Below, in pieces: positions 1-6,967 of a stretch of DNA of 12,277 nt (position 1 is the stretch's first letter; each line of letters begins with the position of its first letter). The notes under the pieces were generated by a model. It searched no databases and was not told the DNA's origin. It saw only the letters and a list, made by a program, of their open reading frames with translations. Position numbers and translations under genes: made by a program. The stretch spans positions 1 through 12,277 of the forward strand of contig JBJFDJ010000017.1 in the NCBI GenBank assembly GCA_051889975.1, written 5' to 3'. Origin of the DNA: UBA9845 sp051889975. GTDB taxonomy: Bacteria > Bacillota > Clostridia > Christensenellales > UBA1242.

Positions 1-3000
1 TGCAACTGCACCAGCTTCGGCACTTGTTTCAAAACTTGATGTGATTGTAACTGTGATAACACTCTCCAATTCCCAAACTGCAGTTAAAAGTATGTTGCCA
101 AATGTGTTTGCTGGGATTGTTAAAGTTGTGCCATCAATCGTTGGCTTTGTGCCCGTGTAACCTGATATTGCCCAATCCATAAATAAATATCCGTCTTTTG
201 TTGGCAAGGTGATTGTTGCTGTTTGACTGCTTGACGAGATGCTGTATGTCTCTGGGCTAACCGAGCTATCTCTGCCACCATTTGCGTCAATCGTTATGTT
301 GAAAATAATGATTTGCCATTGTGCGTAAAGTGTGTATGTGCCACCATTTCCAACGCCTTCTGTATTATAAATTAAATTAACTTGTGTTGCTGTTAATGTT
401 GCGCCATTTTCATAGGCAACTGAACCAGTTGCTGTTGTTGCCCAACCTAAAAAGTTATAACCATTTTTTGTAAAGCCGTTTGCTGTAAGTGTTGCTGATG
501 TGTCATATATTGCAGTCACACTTGCTGTTGAACCACTTGTTGAGCCATTGCCATCAAATGCAATTGTATATGTGTTTGCTGTCCATTGTGCTGTAAGAGT
601 TACATTGGTTGAACCAATTGTTAAAACATTGTTTGAATCCACACTGCTACCAGCCCCATCAACACTCCAGCCGATAAAAGTATGTCCTGATTTTGACGGA
701 ACACCCAACTGAACAGACTGACCTGAGCCAAGAATAAATTCATAGTTATCTTGCGATGACATTGTGGTTATGTAAAATTGAGATACCAATAGCGTTTGAC
801 CATCGTAATCATTGTCAAAACGGAAGTTATATGTCCCTGTTGTTGGAACAGTAAATTGATTATAGCCATTTGAATTATTGCGAACTGATTGATCTGGCCT
901 GTATCCAATGTTTATAGCATAAAAAATTTGCATTTTATCGTCTGCAACTGAAGCACCAGAAGAATCAGTAACTTTGTAATACATATAATAAGTTACACCA
1001 GCAGTTAAATAAGCCGTGGTAGCTGCAGTTGCATATGGGTCAAATAATCCGGATGGAGTTAAAGTGTAAACACCACTTGAAGCATTGTAAGACATTGTCA
1101 TATTTTGACTGTATGAACCAATCCAATCATAGTTAATTGAACTTAACTCAACCATATTTTGCCCATTTATTCCACCATTTGGATTAACTGATACTGTAAT
1201 ATCAGCACCAGCCAACACCCAATTTGCTGTTAAAGTTAAATCATGTGAACCAATTGTTAGAACATTGTTAGAATTAACACTGCCATCAGCACTACCACTG
1301 AGACCTATTTTGTTAACACTCCATCCTTTAAAAGTATGTCCTGATTTTGACGGAACACCCAACTGAACAGACTGACCTGAACCAATAATAAATTCATAGC
1401 TATCTTGCGACGACATTGTGGTTATGTAAAATTGAGATACCAGTAATGTTTGACCATCGTAATCATTGTCAAAACGGAAGTTATACGTCCCTGTTGTTGG
1501 AACAGTAAATTGACTATAGCCATTTGAATTACTACGAACTGATTGAACTTCTGTAAATCCATTGTTTATAGCATAATATATTTGCATTTTATTGTCTGCA
1601 ACTGAAACACCAGAAGAATTTGTAACTTTGTAATATATATAGTAAGTCACACCAGCAGTTAAATAAGCCGTAGTTGCTGCAGTTGCATAAGGGTCGTCTG
1701 TTGAAGATGGAGTTAAAGTGTAAACACCACTTGAAGCATTGTAAGACAATTTCATATTGTGACCATTTGAACCAGTCCAATCGTAGTTAATTGAGTTTAA
1801 ATCAACCAAATTTTGCCCATTTATTCCACCATTTGGATTAACTGATATTGTAACACCAGCACCATCCAACACCCAATTTGATGTTAAAGTTATGTTACCA
1901 TAAGTTTCTGCAGGTATTGTTAATATTGTTAAAGTTTCATCAATCGTTGCTGAAATATTGCCTGATATTGTCCAATTTTTTACAAGGTATCCATCTCTTG
2001 TTGGCAAAGTGATTGTTGCTGTTTGACTATTTTCAGAAATATTATAAGTGCTTGGGCTGACCAAACCACCACTGCCATCATTTGCGTCAATTGTTATTGT
2101 GTAATCAATTGCCGTCCAATTTGCCGTTAATGTGCAATCGCTTGCACCAAAAGTGTAAGTTGTGCCATTCAAACTGCCACCACCACTCAATGTCCAACCA
2201 GCAAAACTATAACCTGCTCTGGTTGGGGCTTCCAATGTGTATGTATAACCATTCGCTTTGGTTATTGTTGTGTTGCTTGTGCCACCACCATAACTGCCAC
2301 CATTTGCGTCAATTGTTATTGTGTAATTTACGGCTTGCCATTGTGCGTAAAGCGTGGTTTCCGAAGAAATTTTGCTTTCGGCAGTGTATGTTGTGCCTGT
2401 GCCGTCTTGTTCTTCGTTCCAGCCAGCAAGTGTGCAATCTGTTTGTGTTGGTGTTGGCCAGTTGCCAATTTCTTCATCCCAAAGAATAGTTTTTGTTGCT
2501 GTTAAGTTGTCGTCTGCAACAGTCCAATCGCCACTTGCATCGGCACTTAGTGTGCCACCGTTTGCGTTTGTTGTTAATACATAGCCAACCTTAAATGTTT
2601 TGCCATCATCTGTTGCACTCACTGTATCTGTGAAAACCATTGCGTTAACAGCCAAACTTGTGTCAACAAAGTTGCTGTTTGGAAGGACAAGAGCTTTGCC
2701 TAAACTGCCGGGTGCAACAAAGGTTTTTAGCGATGTCATTCCCGTTAACATATCCGTAACAATTGTTGAACTGCCAATTGTAAATGATGAAATGTCAAGC
2801 TCTGTTAAATCACTGCAATCAAAGAACATATATTCCATATCTGTAACCTGACCGGTTGAAAAGTTGCTGACATTAAATTTTGTTAATGATCTGCAAGATT
2901 GAAACATTCCACCCATATTTGTAACACTGCTTGTGTCAAAGTCGTTTCCAAAAATAATTTCTGTTAATGCACTGCAACCCCAAAACGTGCAGTTCATAGT

Positions 3001-4731
3001 TGTAACATTGCTTGTGTTAAAACTGCTTACATCAAGTTTTGTTAATGAACTGCAACTGATAAACATCCATTGCATATCTATAACACTGCTGGTGTTAAAA
3101 CCACTTAAATTTAAGTTTTCTAGTGAATTGCAACCATAAAACATATTATTCATATATCGAACATTGCTAGTGTTAAAGTTATCACCAAAATTAATGCTGG
3201 TTAATGCACTGCACCCACAAAACATAGAATCCATATTTGTGGCTTCACTGGTGTTAAAGTTGCCAAAATCTATGCTTGACAATGATGTTAATCTGGCGCT
3301 TTCTGTTCCGTTTGAGAACAAGTAACTGCTATCTGCTGGAGCATAAATTGTTGCTTGTGAATAAAAAGTGATTGCGTTGTCAGTTATGTATGCAACAACT
3401 GAGCCTGAAAATGTTGAGCCTGTGTATGTGCTACTGGTAGCACCAACATTGATTGCTGTGCTTGTGTCATCTGGCAAAGTGTTTGAAAACACAATGTTTG
3501 CTATTTTTGAATTTGCAAGTGTTCCACTTGTTCGGGTTTGCCAATTTGCGTGAAGAAATGCTACTAATTTAATTGTTTTGTTTGTGTTGCTTGAATTTAA
3601 AGTTGTGTAAGGTCCACCCAAAATGGAATTGTCATCATCCACTGCACACCAACTGCCATTTGGAATATCAATTGTTGTATAACAACTGACTGGAGTTTTA
3701 ATTATACTAAGTGACGAACAACCCGTTAACATATCCGTAACAATTGTTGAACTGCCAATTGTAAATGATGAAATGTCAAGCTCTGTTAAATCACTGCAAT
3801 CAAAGAACATATATTCCATATCTGTAACCTGACCGGTTGAAAAGTTGCTGACATTAAATTTTGTTAATGATCTGCAAGATTGAAACATTCCACCCATATT
3901 TGTAACACTGCTTGTGTCAAAGTCGTTTCCAAAAATAATTTCTGTTAATGCACTGCAACCCCAAAACGTGCAGTTCATAGTTGTAACATTGCTTGTGTTA
4001 AAACTGCTTACATCAAGTTTTGTTAATGAACTGCAACTGATAAACATCCATTGCATATCTATAACACTGCTGGTGTTAAAACCACTTAAATTTAAGTTTT
4101 CTAGTGAATTGCAACCATAAAACATATTATTCATATATCGAACATTGCTAGTGTTAAAGTTATCACCAAAATTAATGCTGGTTAATGCACTGCACCCACA
4201 AAACATAGAATCCATATTTGTGGCTTCACTGGTGTTAAAGTTGCCAAAATCTATGCTTGACAATGATGTTAATCTGGCGCTTTCTGTTCCGTTTGAGAAC
4301 AAGTAACTGCTATCTGCTGGAGCATAAATTGTTGCTTGTGAATAAAAAGTGATTGCGTTGTCAGTTATGTATGCAACAACTGAGCCTGAAAATGTTGAGC
4401 CTGTGTATGTGCTACTGGTAGCACCAACATTGATTGCTGTGCTTGTGTCATCTGGCAAAGTGTTTGAAAACACAATGTTTGCTATTTTTGAATTTGCAAG
4501 TGTTCCACTTGTTCGGGTCTGCCAATTTGCGTGTAAATATGATGTGGCAGCATTAACTTCGTTGTCAACCTTGGCGCTGATTTCTGGCGTGTTAATTTCG
4601 GCACCCTTTTTGCCATGACTTAACAGATTTACGCCACCAAAAAACATTGCAGACAAAATGGTAATGAGTGCAAATAATATTAAAAATGTTTTTTTGTTTA
4701 GTGAATTTAAAACACTTTTAAATTTCTCCAT
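1..4731 (-). CDS. Giant secreted surface protein with BspA-like LRRs and InlB-type repeats (C-terminus beyond window)
   Basis: I read the minus frame from the ATG at 4731 to position 1 and found no stop, so at least 1577 residues are encoded and the 3' end is missing. The N-terminus has a basic start, a hydrophobic segment at about residues 15-37 (signal peptide or membrane anchor) and no lipobox cysteine. Residues 67-337 and 394-664 are two nearly identical BspA-like (DUF285) leucine-rich blocks. Each has about seven 23-25-residue units of the type FNTSNVxxMxxMFxGCSxLT. Residues 718-953 hold three InlB/Flg_new-type repeats (TITIDANGG ... GYxxxxW ... LTAxW). Residues 954-1383 are two copies of a module I do not recognise. 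Residues 1384-1553 are two more InlB-type repeats. Known relatives are exported adhesin-like proteins of gut, oral and rumen bacteria; adhesion here is inference. The start is supported by AAGGAAG six bases upstream. The anchoring mechanism cannot be seen. Confidence 0.9.
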   Translation of the reverse strand, partial: MEKFKSVLNSLNKKTFLILFALITILSAMFFGGVNLLSHGKKGAEINTPEISAKVDNEVNAATSYLHANWQTRTSGTLANSKIANIVFSNTLPDDTSTAINVGATSSTYTGSTFSGSVVAYITDNAITFYSQATIYAPADSSYLFSNGTESARLTSLSSIDFGNFNTSEATNMDSMFCGCSALTSINFGDNFNTSNVRYMNNMFYGCNSLENLNLSGFNTSSVIDMQWMFISCSSLTKLDVSSFNTSNVTTMNCTFWGCSALTEIIFGNDFDTSSVTNMGGMFQSCRSLTKFNVSNFSTGQVTDMEYMFFDCSDLTELDISSFTIGSSTIVTDMLTGCSSLSIIKTPVSCYTTIDIPNGSWCAVDDDNSILGGPYTTLNSSNTNKTIKLVAFLHANWQTRTSGTLANSKIANIVFSNTLPDDTSTAINVGATSSTYTGSTFSGSVVAYITDNAITFYSQATIYAPADSSYLFSNGTESARLTSLSSIDFGNFNTSEATNMDSMFCGCSALTSINFGDNFNTSNVRYMNNMFYGCNSLENLNLSGFNTSSVIDMQWMFISCSSLTKLDVSSFNTSNVTTMNCTFWGCSALTEIIFGNDFDTSSVTNMGGMFQSCRSLTKFNVSNFSTGQVTDMEYMFFDCSDLTELDISSFTIGSSTIVTDMLTGMTSLKTFVAPGSLGKALVLPNSNFVDTSLAVNAMVFTDTVSATDDGKTFKVGYVLTTNANGGTLSADASGDWTVADDNLTATKTILWDEEIGNWPTPTQTDCTLAGWNEEQDGTGTTYTAESKISSETTLYAQWQAVNYTITIDANGGSYGGGTSNTTITKANGYTYTLEAPTRAGYSFAGWTLSGGGSLNGTTYTFGASDCTLTANWTAIDYTITIDANDGSGGLVSPSTYNISENSQTATITLPTRDGYLVKNWTISGNISATIDETLTILTIPAETYGNITLTSNWVLDGAGVTISVNPNGGINGQNLVDLNSINYDWTGSNGHNMKLSYNASSGVYTLTPSSTDDPYATAATTAYLTAGVTYYIYYKVTNSSGVSVADNKMQIYYAINNGFTEVQSVRSNSNGYSQFTVPTTGTYNFRFDNDYDGQTLLVSQFYITTMSSQDSYEFIIGSGQSVQLGVPSKSGHTFKGWSVNKIGLSGSADGSVNSNNVLTIGSHDLTLTANWVLAGADITVSVNPNGGINGQNMVELSSINYDWIGSYSQNMTMSYNASSGVYTLTPSGLFDPYATAATTAYLTAGVTYYMYYKVTDSSGASVADDKMQIFYAINIGYRPDQSVRNNSNGYNQFTVPTTGTYNFRFDNDYDGQTLLVSQFYITTMSSQDNYEFILGSGQSVQLGVPSKSGHTFIGWSVDGAGSSVDSNNVLTIGSTNVTLTAQWTANTYTIAFDGNGSTSGSTASVTAIYDTSATLTANGFTKNGYNFLGWATTATGSVAYENGATLTATQVNLIYNTEGVGNGGTYTLYAQWQIIIFNITIDANGGRDSSVSPETYSISSSSQTATITLPTKDGYLFMDWAISGYTGTKPTIDGTTLTIPANTFGNILLTAVWELESVITVTITSSFETSAEAGAVA
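73..315 (-). repeat. InlB-type repeat, type c second copy (residues 1473-1553)
   Basis: It encodes NITIDANGG, VSPETYSISSSSQTATITLP, TKDGYLFMDW and NILLTAVW, aligning along its length with residues 873-953. After W1553 the reading continues ELESVITVTITSSF and leaves the window, so a further module probably follows. Confidence 0.75.
583..1218 (-). repeat. Diverged tandem module 2 (residues 1172-1383) of unassigned fold
   Basis: A 636-bp, 212-residue unit with the same landmarks as 1219-1872. The stretch from QFTVPTTGTYNFR to SKSGHTF is almost unchanged, while the segment after SINYDW and the linker after GW have drifted. It is 18 bp shorter because it lacks NKIGLS, so the frame is preserved. 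The divergence is far greater than between the 812-bp copies, so this duplication is older. Confidence 0.85.
1219..1872 (-). repeat. Diverged tandem module 1 (residues 954-1171) of unassigned fold
   Basis: A 654-bp, 218-residue unit runs from just after W953 to W1171 and is repeated next door at 583-1218. Landmarks in order are SVNPNGGINGQN, SINYDW, SYNASSGVYTLTP, YATAATTAYLTAG, VTYY-YYKVT, VADxKMQI-YAIN, GTYNFRFDNDYDGQTL and QSVQLGVPSKSGHTF. The tail resembles half an InlB/Flg_new repeat (GHTFxGW ... LTLTANW). The alternating hydrophobic, Gly/Thr/Ser-rich pattern suggests a beta-sandwich. I do not recognise the family. Compared with its partner it carries six extra residues (NKIGLS). Confidence 0.85.
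1873..2115 (-). repeat. InlB-type repeat, type c first copy (residues 873-953)
   Basis: It encodes an 81-residue InlB/Flg_new-like unit: DYTITIDAND, VSPSTYNISENSQTATITLP, TRDGYLVKNW and NITLTSNW. It is much closer to the unit at 73-315 than to the neighbouring InlB-type units in the same protein, which marks a separate duplication spanning the module pair. Confidence 0.75.
2741..3552 (-). repeat. 812-bp direct repeat, copy 2 in protein order (residues 394-664)
   Basis: This is the partner of 3722-4533, with one synonymous difference over 812 bp. The match stops abruptly at both ends. After TDMLTG the first copy continues CSSLSIIK, whereas this copy continues MTSLKTFVAPG. Before HANWQ the first copy has AATSYL and this one KLVAFL. 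There are no terminal inverted repeats and no transposase, so this is intragenic tandem duplication, not an insertion element. Confidence 0.97.
3722..4533 (-). repeat. 812-bp direct repeat, copy 1 in protein order (residues 67-337)
   Basis: This segment matches 2741-3552 at every base I compared except one, position 4519 (c) against 3538 (t). That difference changes CAG to CAA and leaves glutamine unchanged. The period is 981 bp (327 codons), so the frame is kept. It begins with HANWQTRTSG and encodes about seven BspA-like units ending in TDMLTG. Between the copies lie 169 bp (3553-3721) of non-duplicated sequence encoding the end of the first LRR block (SCYTTIDIPNG, NKTIKLVAFL). Confidence 0.97.
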
Positions 4732-4737
4732 TAAGAT

Positions 4738-4745
4738 CTTCCTTT
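4738..4745 (-). promoter_or_regulatory. Ribosome binding site of the surface protein gene
   Basis: AAAGGAAG on the minus strand sits six bases upstream of the ATG at 4731. It supports this start, which is followed directly by a basic-then-hydrophobic export signal. Confidence 0.8.
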
Positions 4746-4902
4746 GTTTTTGAATAAAAAAATTATGCTTTTGGTGACTTTTTATTATCAACTAAAAACA
4801 CAGCAAATCGTATATGTAAACTTATTTAAAAGGTTGATACATTTATGCAAGAAAATGGTTTGAGTTTTGCAAAATGATATCAGCGCCCATTTCTCTTACA
4901 CT

Positions 4903-4931
4903 ATTTTAACCCAAAATACATATTTTACCAA
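4903..4931 (-). promoter_or_regulatory. Candidate promoter for the surface protein gene
   Basis: TTGGTA (4926-4931) and TAAAAT (4903-4908) on the minus strand are 17 bp apart, giving a leader of about 170 nt. The rest of the 427-bp gap 4732-5158 is AT-rich with no coding potential that I can support. In such sequence chance matches are common, so this is a candidate only. Confidence 0.35.
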
Positions 4932-5054
4932 ATAAAAACACCAAAAAAAACGTCATTTTTAGCCTTAATTTACGCGTTTTTTAACTTTGTTAATCACTCA
5001 TTTTGCCCAAAATTTTTAACACAACAATAAAACCTTGTTTTGTTTACACTTAAA

Positions 5055-5117
5055 ACAATAAAAAAAACAAAAATGAAGTGAACGATTTAATGCTGTCTAA
5101 CATTTGTGTCCACTTCA
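5055..5117 (-). terminator. Terminator-like hairpin downstream of the SSB gene
   Basis: The arms TGAAGTG (5074-5080) and CACTTCA (5111-5117) pair over 7 bp around a 30-nt loop, inside which AATG and CATT (5089-5092, 5101-5104) can pair again. On the minus strand the hairpin is followed by TTTTTGTTTTTTTT. It begins about 40 bp after the SSB stop. The loop is long for a classical rho-independent terminator, so confidence is moderate. The plus-strand side is also T-rich (5119-5135), so it could work in both directions. Confidence 0.5.
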
Positions 5118-5158
5118 AAATTTTTGTGTTTTTGATATTTATATATTAATTTTAGCCA

Positions 5159-5830
5159 TTAATCAATCGTTGCAAAATTGGAAGCGTTGTTTTGCGTGTG
5201 AACGCCAACATTTGAGTTGTCATTTTGCACAATTTTTGTGATGCTGATTTCATATGCAACTTTTGTTAACACTTCGTCATCACTCACGCGTTTTTGATAT
5301 TCGCGCGACTGAATTCTTCCAACCAAACTAATTGCTTCACCAACTTTTATATCTCTAACAAAGCGTGCATTCCTGCCCCATGCAATGCAAGGTATATAGT
5401 CGCTTTTGTTATATGCACGATTAACTGCAACAAGTATATCGCAAATTTCTCGTTTAAAAGGCGTTGTTCTAAAAACAGGCTCTTTGCAAACAAATCCGTT
5501 TAACTCAATTATGTTTGGATTGATATTTTCGTCATTTTCAATCACATCTCGCACAAAAACCGTCAAAACCAATTTACTCTTTCCGTCGGCTTGTTTGTTG
5601 TAACTTCTAAACTGACCATCAATGGTTACAATGTTGCCTGTTTTAATGCGTTTGTCAATAAGTTTTTCACTTATCGTAACAGGTATTGTGTCATTGCTTT
5701 CACTCAGTCTTGGAACTTCCAAATTAAATTCAAAAAATTTTTCGTCAAATACTTCGTGGCTAAATGTTGGCTCACTTACAATTTTACCCCTTAAATAAAC
5801 TCTGTTGTTGTTCATTTGTTCATAATTCAT
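5159..5830 (-). CDS. Single-stranded DNA-binding protein with two OB folds
   Basis: A 223-residue protein built of two OB-type halves. The first, at about 8-97, contains VYLRGKIVSEPTFSHEVF, EFNLEVPRLS, IPVTISEKLI, GNIVTIDGQFRSYN and KLVLTVFVRDV. The second, at about 105-201, contains NIIELNGFVCKEPVFRTTP, ILVAVNRAYNKSDYIPCIAW, VGEAISLVGRIQSREYQ and VAYEISITKIV. The wording matches a clostridial SSB-like family distinct from the main one-OB tetrameric Ssb. The expected role is binding single-stranded DNA; the precise process served is unknown to me. The C-terminus (SNFATID) lacks the acidic DDDIPF-type tip that recruits partner proteins. I chose the ATG at 5830 over the ATG at 5878 because AGAGGGA lies just upstream of it, while the upstream ATG would overlap the deacetylase gene. 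The gene follows the deacetylase by 22 bp and is probably cotranscribed with it. Confidence 0.88.
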   Translation of the reverse strand: MNYEQMNNNRVYLRGKIVSEPTFSHEVFDEKFFEFNLEVPRLSESNDTIPVTISEKLIDKRIKTGNIVTIDGQFRSYNKQADGKSKLVLTVFVRDVIENDENINPNIIELNGFVCKEPVFRTTPFKREICDILVAVNRAYNKSDYIPCIAWGRNARFVRDIKVGEAISLVGRIQSREYQKRVSDDEVLTKVAYEISITKIVQNDNSNVGVHTQNNASNFATID

Positions 5831-5836
5831 ATTTAA

Positions 5837-5843
5837 TCCCTCT
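5837..5843 (-). promoter_or_regulatory. Ribosome binding site deciding the SSB start
   Basis: AGAGGGA on the minus strand, six bases from the ATG at 5830, lies in the 22-bp gap after the deacetylase stop. It favours translation from MNYEQM over the 16-residue longer form. Confidence 0.8.
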
Positions 5844-5852
5844 TTTACTTTT

Positions 5853-6620
5853 TTAGATTTTAGCTGATTGCATTCCATTATTATCTATCACATATTCGCC
5901 TTTGATTATCAAGTCACCAACTGCGCCAACTGTATAACCTTTTTTTTGCAACCTGTCTAACACAATTGGCAAGGCATCTAAAATGTGGTCGCTGTTGTTG
6001 TGGCACAAAATTATGCTTCCACTTCGCACGCCATTTAAAATGCGATTTGTAATTTCCATGGCACTTAAACCCTTCCAGTCCAAACTGTCAACACTCCACT
6101 GAATTGTAGTTAGTCCCAAACTATCGGCTGTGTTAATTAAAGTGTCATTGTATGCGCCATAAGGTGGTCTAAACAATTTAACATCTTGGTTTGTTATGTT
6201 TTTTATCAAATTTACTGATGTTTCAAGTTCTAGCCTTTGACCATCAGCAGACAGTGTTGTCATATCTGGGTGCGTGTTGCTGTGCGTGCCAATTTCAAAG
6301 CCGTTTTCGTAAATCTTTTTTGTCATTTCGGGGTAATCTTCAACCCAAAAACCAACCAAAAAGAAGGTTGCTCTAACACCAAACTCACTGCAAATTTCCA
6401 TAATTTTTTCTGTTTTGTCTGCACCCCAAGCAGCGTCAAAACTTATGGCAACTCGCTTTTCTTCGGTGTTGACCGAATATATTGGAACTTTGCGCATACT
6501 TGCGTTAAAATACACACTTGCAGGAACAGTTCCATCAATGTTAACACACAAAAGTGCAACAATTAACATGGTCAAAAGCACATATTTGATAGATTTTAAC
6601 TTTACACAAAAGAAATGCAT
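5853..6620 (-). CDS. pdaB: PdaB-like polysaccharide deacetylase (NodB domain), membrane-anchored or secreted
   Basis: A 255-residue CE4/NodB-family enzyme, expected to remove acetyl groups from N-acetylated amino sugars of the wall glycan outside the membrane. A hydrophobic segment at 11-27 follows a short basic start. The NodB core begins at about 55: motif 1 SFDAAWG (D62), motif 2 THSNTH with metal-binding H113 and H117, motif 3 FRPPYG (R151), motif 4 WSVDSLDWKG (175-184) and motif 5 LCHNNS (H207). The second Asp of the usual motif 1 Asp-Asp pair is Ala (A63), as is typical of the PdaB/clostridial branch, so this is not necessarily inactivating. The clostridial relatives I recall are annotated as sporulation-type PdaB; involvement in sporulation here is inference. 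I chose the ATG at 6620 because GAGGA precedes it, whereas the ATG at 6647 has no such site. It is first gene of a unit with the SSB. Confidence 0.9.
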   Translation of the reverse strand: MHFFCVKLKSIKYVLLTMLIVALLCVNIDGTVPASVYFNASMRKVPIYSVNTEEKRVAISFDAAWGADKTEKIMEICSEFGVRATFFLVGFWVEDYPEMTKKIYENGFEIGTHSNTHPDMTTLSADGQRLELETSVNLIKNITNQDVKLFRPPYGAYNDTLINTADSLGLTTIQWSVDSLDWKGLSAMEITNRILNGVRSGSIILCHNNSDHILDALPIVLDRLQKKGYTVGAVGDLIIKGEYVIDNNGMQSAKI

Positions 6621-6624
6621 AAAA

Positions 6625-6629
6625 TCCTC
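6625..6629 (-). promoter_or_regulatory. Ribosome binding site deciding the deacetylase start
   Basis: GAGGA on the minus strand lies four bases from the ATG at 6620. The alternative ATG at 6647 is preceded by AAATTTATCAA, with no Shine-Dalgarno-like sequence. Confidence 0.7.
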
Positions 6630-6700
6630 GCTGATATTGTAGTTCATTTGATAAATTTTTGGTGTGGCAAAAATGTGAGAAACTTGTCTTATTTTAGCGC

Positions 6701-6728
6701 ATTATGTCACACAGATTATCAATGTCTA
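6701..6728 (-). promoter_or_regulatory. Candidate promoter for the pdaB-SSB unit
   Basis: TAGACA (6723-6728) and CATAAT (6701-6706) on the minus strand, spaced 16 bp, each differ from the vegetative consensus at one position. The leader would be about 75 nt. The 347-bp gap 6621-6967 otherwise holds the palindromes at 6773-6799 and the terminator at 6885-6920; I see no gene in it. Confidence 0.4.
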
Positions 6729-6772
6729 AAATATCATATTCTGTTTTTTAAAATATATGTATGCTGTATAAA

Positions 6773-6799
6773 TGTTAATTAACAAAATGTTAAAACATT
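6773..6799. repeat. Two adjacent palindromes upstream of the pdaB-SSB unit
   Basis: TGTTAATTAACA (6773-6784) is a perfect 12-bp palindrome. One base further, AATGTT-AA-AACATT (6786-6799) is a perfect inverted repeat. AATGTTAA also recurs directly at 6771-6778 and 6786-6793, a 15-bp step. They lie about 45 bp upstream of the candidate -35 element, so they could be an operator; chance in AT-rich DNA remains possible. Confidence 0.5.
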
Positions 6800-6884
6800 C
6801 TTTACTTTTTTGCAGTTTTTTGCTTTTGATGTTTTTGCTATTGATAAATTTTTTTAATTTCTTTTGCTTGCAAGTCGTTTTTTT

Positions 6885-6920
6885 AAAAAACAAAAAGAAC
6901 ACTATTTTTATAGTGCTCTT
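6885..6920 (-). terminator. Rho-independent terminator of the topoisomerase operon
   Basis: The arms 6895-6905 and 6910-6920 form an 11-bp stem in the minus-strand RNA (AAGAGCACUAU / AUAGUGUUCUU, with one G-U pair) and a 4-nt loop. A U-rich tract (TTTTTGTTTTTT) follows directly. It starts about 48 bp after the A-subunit stop, separating this operon from the pdaB unit. Confidence 0.85.
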
Positions 6921-6967
6921 AATTAAAAATTAAAGTTTTTTGCGTGAGTTTGCACGATTTGTTTTGG

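Noticed and set aside
1589..1780. A 63-residue minus-strand ORF with Trp/Cys-rich sequence
   Set aside because: It is an alternative frame of the surface gene's tandem module, with no ribosome site and unlikely composition.
2741..3552. CRISPR-like regular spacing of about 70-75 bp
   Set aside because: The periodicity comes from 23-25-residue leucine-rich units; the units are degenerate, coding, and have no unique spacers.
2741..4533. An insertion sequence or transposon giving the long direct repeats
   Set aside because: No transposase, no terminal inverted repeats, the repeats are coding LRR units in frame, and the joints fall within LRR units.
2933..4618. Identical 68-residue plus-strand ORFs at 2933 and 3914, and near-identical ones at 3368 and 4349
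   Set aside because: They are antisense shadows of the 812-bp repeat inside the minus-strand surface gene; their identity only reflects the DNA duplication.
1..4731. Possibility that the surface gene is broken or a pseudogene
   Set aside because: I read the minus frame in triplets through the non-duplicated regions and the repeats and found no stop or frameshift. The gene only lacks an end because it leaves the window.
5831..5878. A longer SSB starting at 5878
   Set aside because: It would overlap the deacetylase gene and its first 16 residues contain the strong ribosome site used by the ATG at 5830.
5294..6642. Several plus-strand ORFs of 61-109 residues opposite the SSB and deacetylase genes
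   Set aside because: They are antisense to well-supported genes, overlap one another, and show no domain or ribosome site.
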